From NCBI GenBank assembly GCA_040509055.1, contig JBEVLT010000484.1:1-6395 (forward strand): DNA of 6,395 bases, read 5' to 3'. Shown here piece after piece: positions 1 to 6,395 of this stretch. How positions within the stretch are numbered: position 1 is the stretch's first letter; each line of letters opens with the position of its first letter. This DNA comes from JAJKIP01 sp040509055. GTDB lineage: Bacteria; Bacteroidota; Bacteroidia; Chitinophagales; Chitinophagaceae. The position numbers and the translations under genes were made by a program. The notes beneath the pieces were generated by a model that saw only the letters and a program-made list of their open reading frames with translations, had not been told where the DNA came from and ran no database searches.

Positions 1-1
1 C

Positions 2-109
2 CTGTGGAAAAAAGAGAAGGACCTGGAAGATCCTGATTTTGCAGGAACGAGCAACCGTACCATTCCGCCATCGCGTTCCTTCACGTTTGGATGCACAATG
101 AGTTTCTAA
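2..109 (+). CDS. SusC/RagA-family TonB-dependent transporter, C-terminal end only
   Basis: This frame is open from the left edge and stops at TAA 107-109, giving the last 35 residues of a protein that begins outside the window. The tail ends in IPPSRSFTFGCTMSF. A short Pro-Ser-Arg stretch followed by an alternating hydrophobic strand with a terminal Phe is typical of the last beta-strand of SusC/RagA outer-membrane barrels, where the C-terminal aromatic residue serves as a barrel-assembly signal. The next gene, 18 bp downstream on the same strand, is a SusD-like lipoprotein, the near-obligate partner of SusC. In this family SusC forms the TonB-driven channel and SusD the lid over it. Plug domain, TonB box and any N-terminal extension are not visible, so substrate type cannot be read from this piece. 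The identification rests on the C-terminal motif plus the SusD neighbour. Confidence 0.85.
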   Translation: MWKKEKDLEDPDFAGTSNRTIPPSRSFTFGCTMSF

Positions 110-127
110 CCGAATCAAATTTTTGTT

Positions 128-1531
128 ATGACCTTTTCATCAATTCATAAGACAGGCAGGTTCATGCTGGTACTGGTATTGCCGGTCTTGTTGATAACCG
201 CTTCCTGCAATAAATATCTTGATAAAAAACCCAGCGATGGGTTGCTGGTGCCCTCCACGCTGGCCGACCTGCAGGCCATCGTGGACAACCAGCGTGGCTG
301 TACCATGGTACCAAGGTGGCTGGAGCTGCCGGGCGATAATTATTTCCTGCCGACAGCCATTTATAATAGCCGCAACGAAGAGATCCGGCGCAATTATATA
401 TGGGATGGAGGAATCGAGGCGAGCTTTTCCACTGAAGTACCCGCTGTCTGGGGAAACCCTTACATGGTTATTTATGAAAGCAACCTGGTGCTCGAGTATC
501 TTCCCAAAGTAACGGTGAAAGAGAGCGAAGCCGAAAAGTACAGGAGTGTGCAGGGACATGCCTATTTCCAAAGAGGGTTTATGTTTTTCAGCCTGGCGCA
601 ATTGTATTGCCCGGCTTACTCCGCCACGGCGTCCACCGACATGGGATTGCCGCTGCGTCTGGGCACCGGCACCAGCGACAAAGTTCCCCGCGCAAGCGTA
701 GAAGCCACCTACCGGCAGATCATTGCCGATCTGGAAAAGGCAGCGGAGCTGCTACCCGATGTACAGATCGTTCCGATGCGGCCCAACAAAGCTGCCGCTT
801 ATGCTGCGCTGGCAAGAACTTACCTGTCTATGCGGGACTATGTGAATGCAGGGCTGAATGCAGACAAGAGCCTGGTCATTCAAAGCACACTGCTGGATTA
901 TAATATGCTGGATCCCGCAGCCGGCATGAATACGCTGAGCACGGCGCTGAACAATCCGGAGATCAGCTTTGTTGCTGCTGTGAATTTCAATGGCGTATTT
1001 GACGAGGCGCCGGCTGCCCGGGTAGATACGGTGCTTTACCAGGCATTCCACAACAACGATCTGCGGAAAACGATCAATTATATCTCTGATGGCGGAGCTT
1101 ATCATGTATGGAGAGGCAATCTCTGGAGCGGTAATCTCTATCCGGGCATGATCTCGCCGGGTTTCGCCACGGATGAAATGTGGCTGACCAGGGCAGAATG
1201 CCGGGCACGGAATGCCGATGTGAGCGGCGCCATGAGCGATCTGAATACCTTGCTTCGTAAACGCTGGAGAACAGGTACGTTCACCGACATGACCGCCACC
1301 AGCGCAGCCGATGCGCTCAGCAAGGTGCTGATGGAAAGAAGGAAAAGCCTTGCCTTTCGCGGCATGCGCTGGACTGATCTCCGCCGCTTCAATCTCGAAG
1401 GCGCCAATATCACCCTGAAGCGGATCGTGAACAATATCACCTACACGCTGCCTCCCAATGACCTGCGCTGGACATTGCTGATCCCTAACCGGGAGATCCT
1501 TGCCAGCGGGTTGCCCCAAAACCCGCGCTGA
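128..1531 (+). CDS. RagB/SusD family nutrient-uptake outer-membrane lipoprotein
   Basis: This is a complete 467-residue protein. A basic N-terminus (K8, R11) and a hydrophobic stretch lead to a lipobox, ITAS followed by Cys27, so it is expected to be lipidated and placed on the outer membrane. The ATG at 128 is preferred over the one at 164 (M13), which would lose the positive n-region. SusD-family marks appear in order: CNKYLDKKPSD just after lipidation; a helix QRGFMFFSLAQLY (148-160), matching the usual aromatic TPR-like helix; a TPR-like helical pair around 220-249; ERRK (403-406) followed by RWTDLRRF (414-421); and a C-terminal LIPNREI (451-457) ending in QNPR. Length is at the short end for a family usually near 500 residues. 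It should cap the SusC channel encoded 18 bp upstream and capture ligand. The first ~70 residues resemble a SusD subgroup common in Chitinophagaceae, recalled from general knowledge and not checked. No Shine-Dalgarno precedes the start, as is normal in Bacteroidota. The ligand cannot be deduced; SusD proteins serve glycan and peptide systems. Confidence 0.95.
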   Translation: MTFSSIHKTGRFMLVLVLPVLLITASCNKYLDKKPSDGLLVPSTLADLQAIVDNQRGCTMVPRWLELPGDNYFLPTAIYNSRNEEIRRNYIWDGGIEASFSTEVPAVWGNPYMVIYESNLVLEYLPKVTVKESEAEKYRSVQGHAYFQRGFMFFSLAQLYCPAYSATASTDMGLPLRLGTGTSDKVPRASVEATYRQIIADLEKAAELLPDVQIVPMRPNKAAAYAALARTYLSMRDYVNAGLNADKSLVIQSTLLDYNMLDPAAGMNTLSTALNNPEISFVAAVNFNGVFDEAPAARVDTVLYQAFHNNDLRKTINYISDGGAYHVWRGNLWSGNLYPGMISPGFATDEMWLTRAECRARNADVSGAMSDLNTLLRKRWRTGTFTDMTATSAADALSKVLMERRKSLAFRGMRWTDLRRFNLEGANITLKRIVNNITYTLPPNDLRWTLLIPNREILASGLPQNPR

Positions 1532-1569
1532 TGGCCCTCAACCAACGCATAACTTCAAACGAATTGACA

Positions 1570-4500
1570 ATGAACTTTTACAAATATCTTTTTTTACTCT
1601 GCTGCTTCCTGCCTTTTGCCAGCAGCAGCCAGAACCCCTTTACTGCGGGCAATTTCGTGGTCTATCGCGTGGGCGATGGCTCCGGCCAGCTGGGGTCTTT
1701 TGCTTCACCCGTTTTCCTGGATGAATATACCCCGGCAGGTGTGCTGGTGCAATCTGTACCCATGCCCACAACAGGCAATAAGGTGAATGCGCTGGGGCAG
1801 GAGTTTTTTGGACTGCCCAGCCTCTCCGCCAACGGGAAGAGCATCATCGTTCCGGGTTACAATATGGACCTGAATACCGGCAGCGGTCTCGGCCCCCGAT
1901 CCATTGCTGTGGTGGATTTCAACGGGACTGTAACGAGTGTGACCACGGATCCCAATGCCGGGTTTGGCCACATGCGTTCGGTGGTATCCGATGGCAATGG
2001 CAAATTCTGGTTTGCGGCCGGCAGTGGCCCGGGCATCGATTATACCACCATAGGTTCTGCCGCGCCATACAATATTGCGGCCCTGACCACCACCAATGCA
2101 GTGGCCATCGTAGACGGGCAGCTCTATGCTTCGAGCAATAACAACAGCTTTCCCCTGGTGAAAGTGGGAACAGGTCTGCCAACCACGGCTGGGCAAACGG
2201 TCACCGCCCTGCCAGGTATCCCGATTCGCACCCGGCCCAACCAGTTTGCCTTCGCAGACCTTGATCCCAATACGCCGGGGATGGACGTCCTGTACCTGAC
2301 CTCACAAAATGCCGTATCGCCCGGCGGTATTCATAAATATTCGCTGGTGGGGGGCACCTGGACATTTAACGGGCAGGTAGGCGCTACCACCGAATCTTAT
2401 TCCGGGCTGGGCATCCTGGTGAATGGCGCCACGGTGACGATCATTGCGACGCGGAGAGGCAATAACAGTGACGCCATCCGCGGCGGGGAGATGGTGAAGC
2501 TGGTGGACAACAGCGGTTATGCCCAGCCGCTTACCGGTACGCCCACCGTGCTTGCGGCCGTTGCTAACCCCAACACCATGGCTTACCGCGGCATTGCCCT
2601 GGTACCGCAGCCGGCGCCGTTCACCCCGGGAAATATCGTGGTCTATCGTGCCGGTGATGGCGTTGCCCTGATGAATGGGAATGCCTCCAAAGTGTTTCTC
2701 GATGAGTATACTACCGCGGGCTCATTGGTGCAGTCGATCTTACTGCCGGGATTAGGCAAAAAGGTAACCATGGGCGGCAACAATTTCTTTAATGATGGAT
2801 TGCTGACACTGTCCGGAAACGGGAGGTATCTTGTGGTACCCGGTTATAATGCCACATTGGGTACCGATCCTTATTCGGGCGCCGCGCAACGTTCCATCGG
2901 CCTGGTCGATTTCAAAGGCCTTACCACGAGTGTGACCGTGATGCCGAACCCCGACTTCTGGCCCAATTCCGGTGCCGCATCCAATGACGGAAGTTCGATC
3001 TGGTTCGCCGGCAGCGATGGGATCGAATATACGCCCGTGAATGGGACCAGTTCTACCCGCATCATCGACTATGGGTACAGCAGCTTTACAAACTATGTTT
3101 ATATCTCCAAAGGGCAGCTCTACATCGGTCATGCTTTGTCCGGCGACAATCGTTTGGGAAAGCTAGGCAATGGCCTGCCCTCTGCGCCCAACCAGGTATT
3201 CACCGAATTCCCGGGTACCGGCTCCATCAATCCGCTGCAGTTTGAATTGGCTGACCTGGATCCGAACCTCCCGGGCAATGATGTGCTCTACGTAGCGTCA
3301 CAGCAAAATTCCGGCGGCGGCATCAAAAAATATTCGCTCGTGAGCGGGACCTGGGTATTGAACGGCACAGTGGGTACCACGGCTGATAATTATACTGGTT
3401 TGTCGCTGAAGATCTCGGCCAACGTGGTGACGATCTTTGCCACCCGGCGCGGAGGGAATAGTACCGCGATCCGTGGAGGCGAGCTGGTGTCGCTGGCAGA
3501 CAATACCGGGTATAACGGCAACCTGACCGGTACGCCGGTTGTGATCGCTTCGGTAGGTACTGCCAATACCAAATCATTCCGCGGTATCGCTAATGTGCCC
3601 CTGGGTTGCCCCGGTGTTGGAACCGTGCAGGCACTGAATATTACGCCATCACAGGTTACCCTGTCATGGAATGCGGCCGCCGGGGCCGGTAATTACCAGT
3701 ATGCGATCACGACCACCAACACGCCGCCGGCCACCTGGAGCAATACGGCAAATACAACCATAACGGTGAACAGCCTGGTGAGCGGCACTACCTATTATGG
3801 CCATGTCCGCAGCTTCTGCGATGCCTCCAATGTGTCGGAATGGTCGTCCGTACGGTTTGTGGCTACCTGCCAGTCGCCGGCCCTTAGCGTCACCACCATC
3901 AGCAGCAATGCCATGGGCGTGACCACCGCCAACTGGAATGCCGTGTTTGGCTCCACGGGGTATGAGTATGCCTTCACCACCAGCCCGGCTCCGCCGGCTA
4001 CGGGCACGGGTGTGACAACTCATACCGCAACAGTCAGTAACCTGAATCCGGTGACGCAGTATTACCTGCATATCCGGTCCAATTGCGGCAGCGGCGATTT
4101 TTCTGCCTGGATCACCAGGCCTTACCTGACCGGTTGTTTCAGCCCGGCGGTAACGGTGGTTCCCTCGCTGAAAAGCGCTGCCATTACCTGGAGAAAGGTC
4201 AGCGGGGCAAGAGGCTATGAATATGCCATTACGAATATCCCGGCACAACCACTGAGCGGGAAGTTCACCACGGATACCATGCACCTGCTGGATAAGCAGC
4301 CCGAAGGCTCCAACCAGTACCTGCATATCCGTACCATTTGCGGCAACGGTTCTATATCGCAATGGCAGACGATTCCTTTCGGGCTGATCGGGATCAATGC
4401 TTATCCGAATCCAACAGAAGGCATGCTGCATCTGAGATGGAATGGAGCCGGTACGGCAAACGGGCTGATCACCGCAAGTGATATGACCGGGCGGGTGATC

Positions 4501-4623
4501 AAAAAGACAGGCTTCAATGGCCATGCGCTGGACATCGATACACGTACATGGGGCCCCGGTGTTTATATCATCCGGTATGTGGGTGGACAACAAACTTATA
4601 CCCTGAAAATCCTAAAGAAATAA
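1570..4623 (+). CDS. Secreted T9SS-sorted protein with duplicated propeller-like module and three Fn3 domains
   Basis: From the ATG at 1570 this is 1017 residues. That start gives a compact signal peptide (K5, hydrophobic core 6-16, likely cleavage near ASSS/Q21). The same frame also has an ATG at 1531 overlapping the SusD stop as TGATG, which would add 13 polar residues before the signal peptide. Order of domains: two tandem ~327-residue copies (24-350 and 351-678) sharing FLDEYT, VPGYN, ADLDPN and ATRRG motifs, probably beta-propellers; three Fn3-like domains (680-766, 767-855, 856-940) with W and GYEYA strand motifs; and a T9SS type A sorting domain (941-1017) with YPNP (945-948) and PGVY (996-999), ending KILKK. 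By family knowledge the protein crosses the outer membrane through T9SS, and the tail is removed as it is attached to the surface or released. No catalytic motif is recognised, so binding, adhesion or substrate display is inferred. Its place 38 bp after susD suggests co-transcription with the uptake pair. Confidence 0.9.
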   Translation: MNFYKYLFLLCCFLPFASSSQNPFTAGNFVVYRVGDGSGQLGSFASPVFLDEYTPAGVLVQSVPMPTTGNKVNALGQEFFGLPSLSANGKSIIVPGYNMDLNTGSGLGPRSIAVVDFNGTVTSVTTDPNAGFGHMRSVVSDGNGKFWFAAGSGPGIDYTTIGSAAPYNIAALTTTNAVAIVDGQLYASSNNNSFPLVKVGTGLPTTAGQTVTALPGIPIRTRPNQFAFADLDPNTPGMDVLYLTSQNAVSPGGIHKYSLVGGTWTFNGQVGATTESYSGLGILVNGATVTIIATRRGNNSDAIRGGEMVKLVDNSGYAQPLTGTPTVLAAVANPNTMAYRGIALVPQPAPFTPGNIVVYRAGDGVALMNGNASKVFLDEYTTAGSLVQSILLPGLGKKVTMGGNNFFNDGLLTLSGNGRYLVVPGYNATLGTDPYSGAAQRSIGLVDFKGLTTSVTVMPNPDFWPNSGAASNDGSSIWFAGSDGIEYTPVNGTSSTRIIDYGYSSFTNYVYISKGQLYIGHALSGDNRLGKLGNGLPSAPNQVFTEFPGTGSINPLQFELADLDPNLPGNDVLYVASQQNSGGGIKKYSLVSGTWVLNGTVGTTADNYTGLSLKISANVVTIFATRRGGNSTAIRGGELVSLADNTGYNGNLTGTPVVIASVGTANTKSFRGIANVPLGCPGVGTVQALNITPSQVTLSWNAAAGAGNYQYAITTTNTPPATWSNTANTTITVNSLVSGTTYYGHVRSFCDASNVSEWSSVRFVATCQSPALSVTTISSNAMGVTTANWNAVFGSTGYEYAFTTSPAPPATGTGVTTHTATVSNLNPVTQYYLHIRSNCGSGDFSAWITRPYLTGCFSPAVTVVPSLKSAAITWRKVSGARGYEYAITNIPAQPLSGKFTTDTMHLLDKQPEGSNQYLHIRTICGNGSISQWQTIPFGLIGINAYPNPTEGMLHLRWNGAGTANGLITASDMTGRVIKKTGFNGHALDIDTRTWGPGVYIIRYVGGQQTYTLKILKK
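1639..2619 (+). repeat. Propeller-like module, copy 1 of an in-gene tandem duplication
   Basis: This codes for residues 24-350 of the T9SS protein (numbered from the 1570 start). It begins FTAGNFVVYRVGDG and ends RGIALVPQPAP. Conserved points shared with copy 2 are FLDEYT, VPGYN, RSI..VDF, DLDPN (230-234), HKYSLV.GTW and ATRRG.NS.AIRGGE. The many short beta-strand-like stretches broken by Gly/Asn/Asp turns suggest a beta-propeller fold; this is inferred from composition and periodicity, not shown by a catalytic or blade-defining motif. The module contains no cysteine. Confidence 0.85.
2620..3603 (+). repeat. Propeller-like module, copy 2 of an in-gene tandem duplication
   Basis: This codes for residues 351-678, beginning FTPGNIVVYRAGDG, directly after copy 1 with no linker beyond a short QPAP stretch. 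By hand alignment of the last 58 residues of each copy (VTI.ATRRG to the final VP), 38 positions are identical; the middle is less alike. The acidic DLDPN motif recurs at 562-566. Nucleotide identity is visible at the start of the copies but synonymous and replacement changes are spread throughout, so the duplication is not recent. No cysteine is present. Confidence 0.85.
3607..4389 (+). repeat. Three tandem fibronectin type III-like domains with cysteine ladder
   Basis: This codes for residues 680-940 of the T9SS protein, split at about 680-766, 767-855 and 856-940. Each unit opens with a Cys and carries a strand with Trp (LSWNA, ANWNA, ITWRK), then a Y.YA strand (NYQYAIT, GYEYAFT, GYEYAIT), then Y.H(V/I)R..C and a later Trp (SEWSS, SAWIT, SQWQT). 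This is the usual pattern of Fn3 domains in Bacteroidota T9SS cargo. Such domains normally act as spacers or binding modules between an N-terminal functional part and the sorting tail. Confidence 0.85.
4390..4620 (+). other. T9SS type A C-terminal sorting domain coding segment
   Basis: The last 77 residues (941-1017) hold the standard features of the Por-secretion/type A sorting domain: GINAYPNP near its start, a SDMTGRVIKK strand, the PGVYIIR strand, and a basic end KILKK. This targets the protein to the type IX outer-membrane translocon after Sec export. It is a strong sign of an organism with T9SS, hence Bacteroidota. Confidence 0.92.
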
Positions 4624-4693
4624 ATCAGCGGGAGCAGCAGATCTGTGTGGTTTGCAGTTCCGGCCCGTTTCAATTTTACTTTAAACAAATAGT

Positions 4694-6395
4694 ATGAAAA
4701 AAACATTACTGCCACTGGCTGCAGGGCTTCTTTTGCTCGCCTGTTCCACTGCAAAGAAAGGCGCAGTACCAAAACCAGGAGCTGCTGTGGCGCCTGCCTC
4801 ACCGCCGGTGGCCAAGACGGACACCGTGAAGGCGAAGATCAAACCTTTCAAAGAAGTGATCACCGACAAAGCGGTTTCTCAACCTGGTCTCTTCACGGTG
4901 CACCGCGTCGATCAGCGCTGGTTTTTCGAGATCAAAAATTCGTTGCTCGACAAAGACCTGCTGATCGTAAACCGCGTGAGCAAAGCCCCGGCCGGCCGGG
5001 CGGGGGGGTATGCCGGTGACTGGATCAGCGAAAGCGTGGTGGAGTTTGCCAAAGGTCCCAATGACAAGATCTTCCTGAAGCGGATCTCCTATATCGACCG
5101 CTCAGCAGATAGCACGGAGAACGGGCTGATGAAATCGATCCTCAATTCAAGCGTGCAGCCTATCGTGGCAGCGTTCGATATCAAAGCTGTTTCTCCTGAC
5201 TCTTCCGGTGTGGTGATCGATATGACGGATTATATCAGCAGCGATAACGATGTCCTCTTCTTTCACAAGTATTTCAAGACAGCTTATGCCCTGACGGCCT
5301 TGCAGGCAGACAAATCATACATCGAGAACATCCGCAGCTACCCGCTGAATACCGAGGTAAGAACGGTAAAAACCTACAACAATGCCGAGGGTGCGATCAC
5401 CTTCGGGCTGAACAATTCTTTTGTGATGCTGCCGGAAGAGAAAATGAACCCGCGCCGGATGGATGAGCGGGTGGGTTTCTTTTCGCGGGGCTATGTGAAT
5501 TTCGACGCGCCGGGCGGTGTGGAAGTTGATAACATGATCACCCGGTGGAAGCTGGAGCCAAAGGTAGAAGACGTGTCAAAATACCTGGCTGGCCAGCTGG
5601 TGGAGCCGAAGAAGCCGATCATCTTTTATATCGATCCGGCTACCCCGAAAAAATGGGTTCCTTATCTTATCGAAGGGGTAAACGTATGGCAAAAGGCATT
5701 CGAGAAAGCCGGTTTTAAGAACGCGATCTATGCGCTGGAGGCTCCGGTTAACAATCCCGACTGGAATATCGACGATGCCCGTCACAGCGTGATCGTCTAC
5801 AAAGCATCGCCGATCCAGAATGCAAGCGGCCCGCATGTGAGCGATCCGCGTACCGGTGAGATACTGGAATCACATATCAACTGGTACCACAATATCCAGC
5901 AGCTGATGCGGGAATGGTATTTTACCCAGGTGGGCCCGCTGGATCCCAACGGCCGCAGGATGGAATTTGATGATGAGCTGATGGGAAAACTGGTCCGTTA
6001 TGTTTGTACGCATGAAGTGGGCCATACGCTCGGGCTGCAGCACAATTTCCTGGCTTCGAGCTCCGTACCGGTCGACAGCCTGCGCAGTAAGACCTATGTA
6101 GCCAGCAATGGCCATACGCCTTCGATCATGGATTATGCACGGTTCAACTACGTGGCGCAGCCGGAGGACGGGATCGATGTGGATGACCTGATCCCGCGCA
6201 TCGGTGCTTATGACGAATGGGCGATCGAATGGGGCTACCGCTGGTTTCCTGCTTTCAGCACGAAGGAAGAGGAGAGCACATTTTTCAATAAATGGATCAT
6301 CGAAGCGGTAAAGAAAGACAATCGCCTGGCATTTATGAGCAACGGGGCTCCCGATCCGCGCAACCAGATGGAAGACTTAGGGGATGATGCGATGA
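4694..6395 (+). CDS. Zinc-dependent metalloprotease lipoprotein (DUF5118/DUF5117/Met-zincin type), 3' end missing
   Basis: The frame is open from ATG 4694 to the right edge: 567 full codons, with no stop. MKK and a Leu-rich stretch lead to a lipobox (LLLA/Cys17), then a Pro/Ala/Lys-rich linker to about residue 50. Residues about 50-100 (KPFKEVI... GLFTVHRV.. WFFEI.. LL.KDLLIVNRVSKAPAG) look like the DUF5118 start. The following ~200 residues fit DUF5117. The catalytic region has HEVGHTLGLQHN, with zinc-ligand candidates H440, H444 and H450 and catalytic E441, and a Met-turn SIMDY with M479. These are metzincin hallmarks, so peptide-bond hydrolysis is likely. Family members run to roughly 800 residues or more by recollection, so a substantial C-terminal part lies outside. 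Lipidation predicts anchoring in the periplasm or outer membrane; residues after Cys17 (STAKKG) are basic rather than acidic, giving no clear surface-export signal. The gap to the T9SS gene is 70 bp without an evident terminator, so it may share the susCD transcript. Its substrate is unknown. Confidence 0.93.
   Translation, partial: MKKTLLPLAAGLLLLACSTAKKGAVPKPGAAVAPASPPVAKTDTVKAKIKPFKEVITDKAVSQPGLFTVHRVDQRWFFEIKNSLLDKDLLIVNRVSKAPAGRAGGYAGDWISESVVEFAKGPNDKIFLKRISYIDRSADSTENGLMKSILNSSVQPIVAAFDIKAVSPDSSGVVIDMTDYISSDNDVLFFHKYFKTAYALTALQADKSYIENIRSYPLNTEVRTVKTYNNAEGAITFGLNNSFVMLPEEKMNPRRMDERVGFFSRGYVNFDAPGGVEVDNMITRWKLEPKVEDVSKYLAGQLVEPKKPIIFYIDPATPKKWVPYLIEGVNVWQKAFEKAGFKNAIYALEAPVNNPDWNIDDARHSVIVYKASPIQNASGPHVSDPRTGEILESHINWYHNIQQLMREWYFTQVGPLDPNGRRMEFDDELMGKLVRYVCTHEVGHTLGLQHNFLASSSVPVDSLRSKTYVASNGHTPSIMDYARFNYVAQPEDGIDVDDLIPRIGAYDEWAIEWGYRWFPAFSTKEEESTFFNKWIIEAVKKDNRLAFMSNGAPDPRNQMEDLGDDAM

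Noticed and set aside
752..1519. A 255-codon minus-strand open frame inside the SusD gene
   Set aside because: It is antisense to well-supported SusD family motifs, has no recognisable protein features, and is best explained as a codon-bias shadow.
1600..1605. Cys pair in the T9SS protein signal peptide as a lipobox
   Set aside because: The residue before the first Cys is Leu, not Gly/Ala/Ser, and the cysteines lie in the middle of the hydrophobic core. With a T9SS tail present, cleavage by signal peptidase I near residue 20 fits better.
3664..4593. A 309-codon open frame on the minus strand inside the T9SS gene
   Set aside because: It lies wholly antisense to a gene with clear Fn3 and sorting domains. 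Its translation is rich in Arg, Gly, Pro, His and Cys without domain or signal features, as expected for a shadow frame in GC-rich coding DNA.
4651..4684. Possible Bacteroidota promoter (TTTG at 4651 and TACTTTAA at 4677) before the metalloprotease
   Set aside because: The second element matches only part of TAnnTTTG, and the 22-bp spacing is longer than usual. It is too weak to annotate, though a separate promoter for the protease cannot be excluded.
4624..4693. Possible terminator between the T9SS gene and the protease gene
   Set aside because: The only inverted repeat noticed is the 8-bp palindrome CAGATCTG at 4638-4645, which has no loop and no following T-run. It does not form an intrinsic terminator.
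5002..5008. Run of seven G in the protease gene as a phase-variation or frameshift site
   Set aside because: The frame continues unbroken through it and family-like sequence is present on both sides (SKAPAG before, GYAGDW after). A G7 run alone in GC-rich DNA is not evidence of slippage.

Overview
The window looks like a piece of a Bacteroidota chromosome, most likely from the Chitinophagaceae or a close relative. This is inferred from a SusC/SusD pair, a type IX secretion (T9SS) C-terminal sorting domain, A/T-rich leaders without Shine-Dalgarno sequences before each gene, and the style of the SusD-like protein. No taxonomic marker gene is present, so the family-level placement is an inference.

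All four genes lie on the + strand, with short gaps. (1) Bases 2-109 hold the last 35 codons of a SusC/RagA-type TonB-dependent outer-membrane transporter. (2) After 18 bp comes a complete SusD/RagB-like surface lipoprotein (128-1531). (3) Next is a large secreted protein (best start 1570, end 4623) with a signal peptide, two tandem copies of a ~327-residue probable beta-propeller module, three fibronectin type III-like domains with a regular cysteine ladder, and a T9SS type A sorting domain. (4) After a 70-bp gap comes a lipoprotein zinc metalloprotease of the DUF5117/DUF5118/Met-zincin type (4694 to the window edge). Its HExxHxxGxxH zinc site and Met-turn are visible, but the C-terminal part is cut off by the window.

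Read together, this resembles a nutrient-acquisition locus. SusC and SusD would form the outer-membrane importer, the T9SS protein would bind or display something at the cell surface, and the metalloprotease would cut protein or peptide substrates. No glycan-degrading enzyme is visible, and SusCD pairs of the RagAB kind import peptides, so a peptide/protein-utilisation role is a reasonable but unproven reading. There is no sign of RNA genes, mobile elements, CRISPR arrays or a strong terminator. No clearly new system is visible. The most distinctive item is the duplicated propeller module fused to the Cys-laddered Fn3 domains and the T9SS tail.
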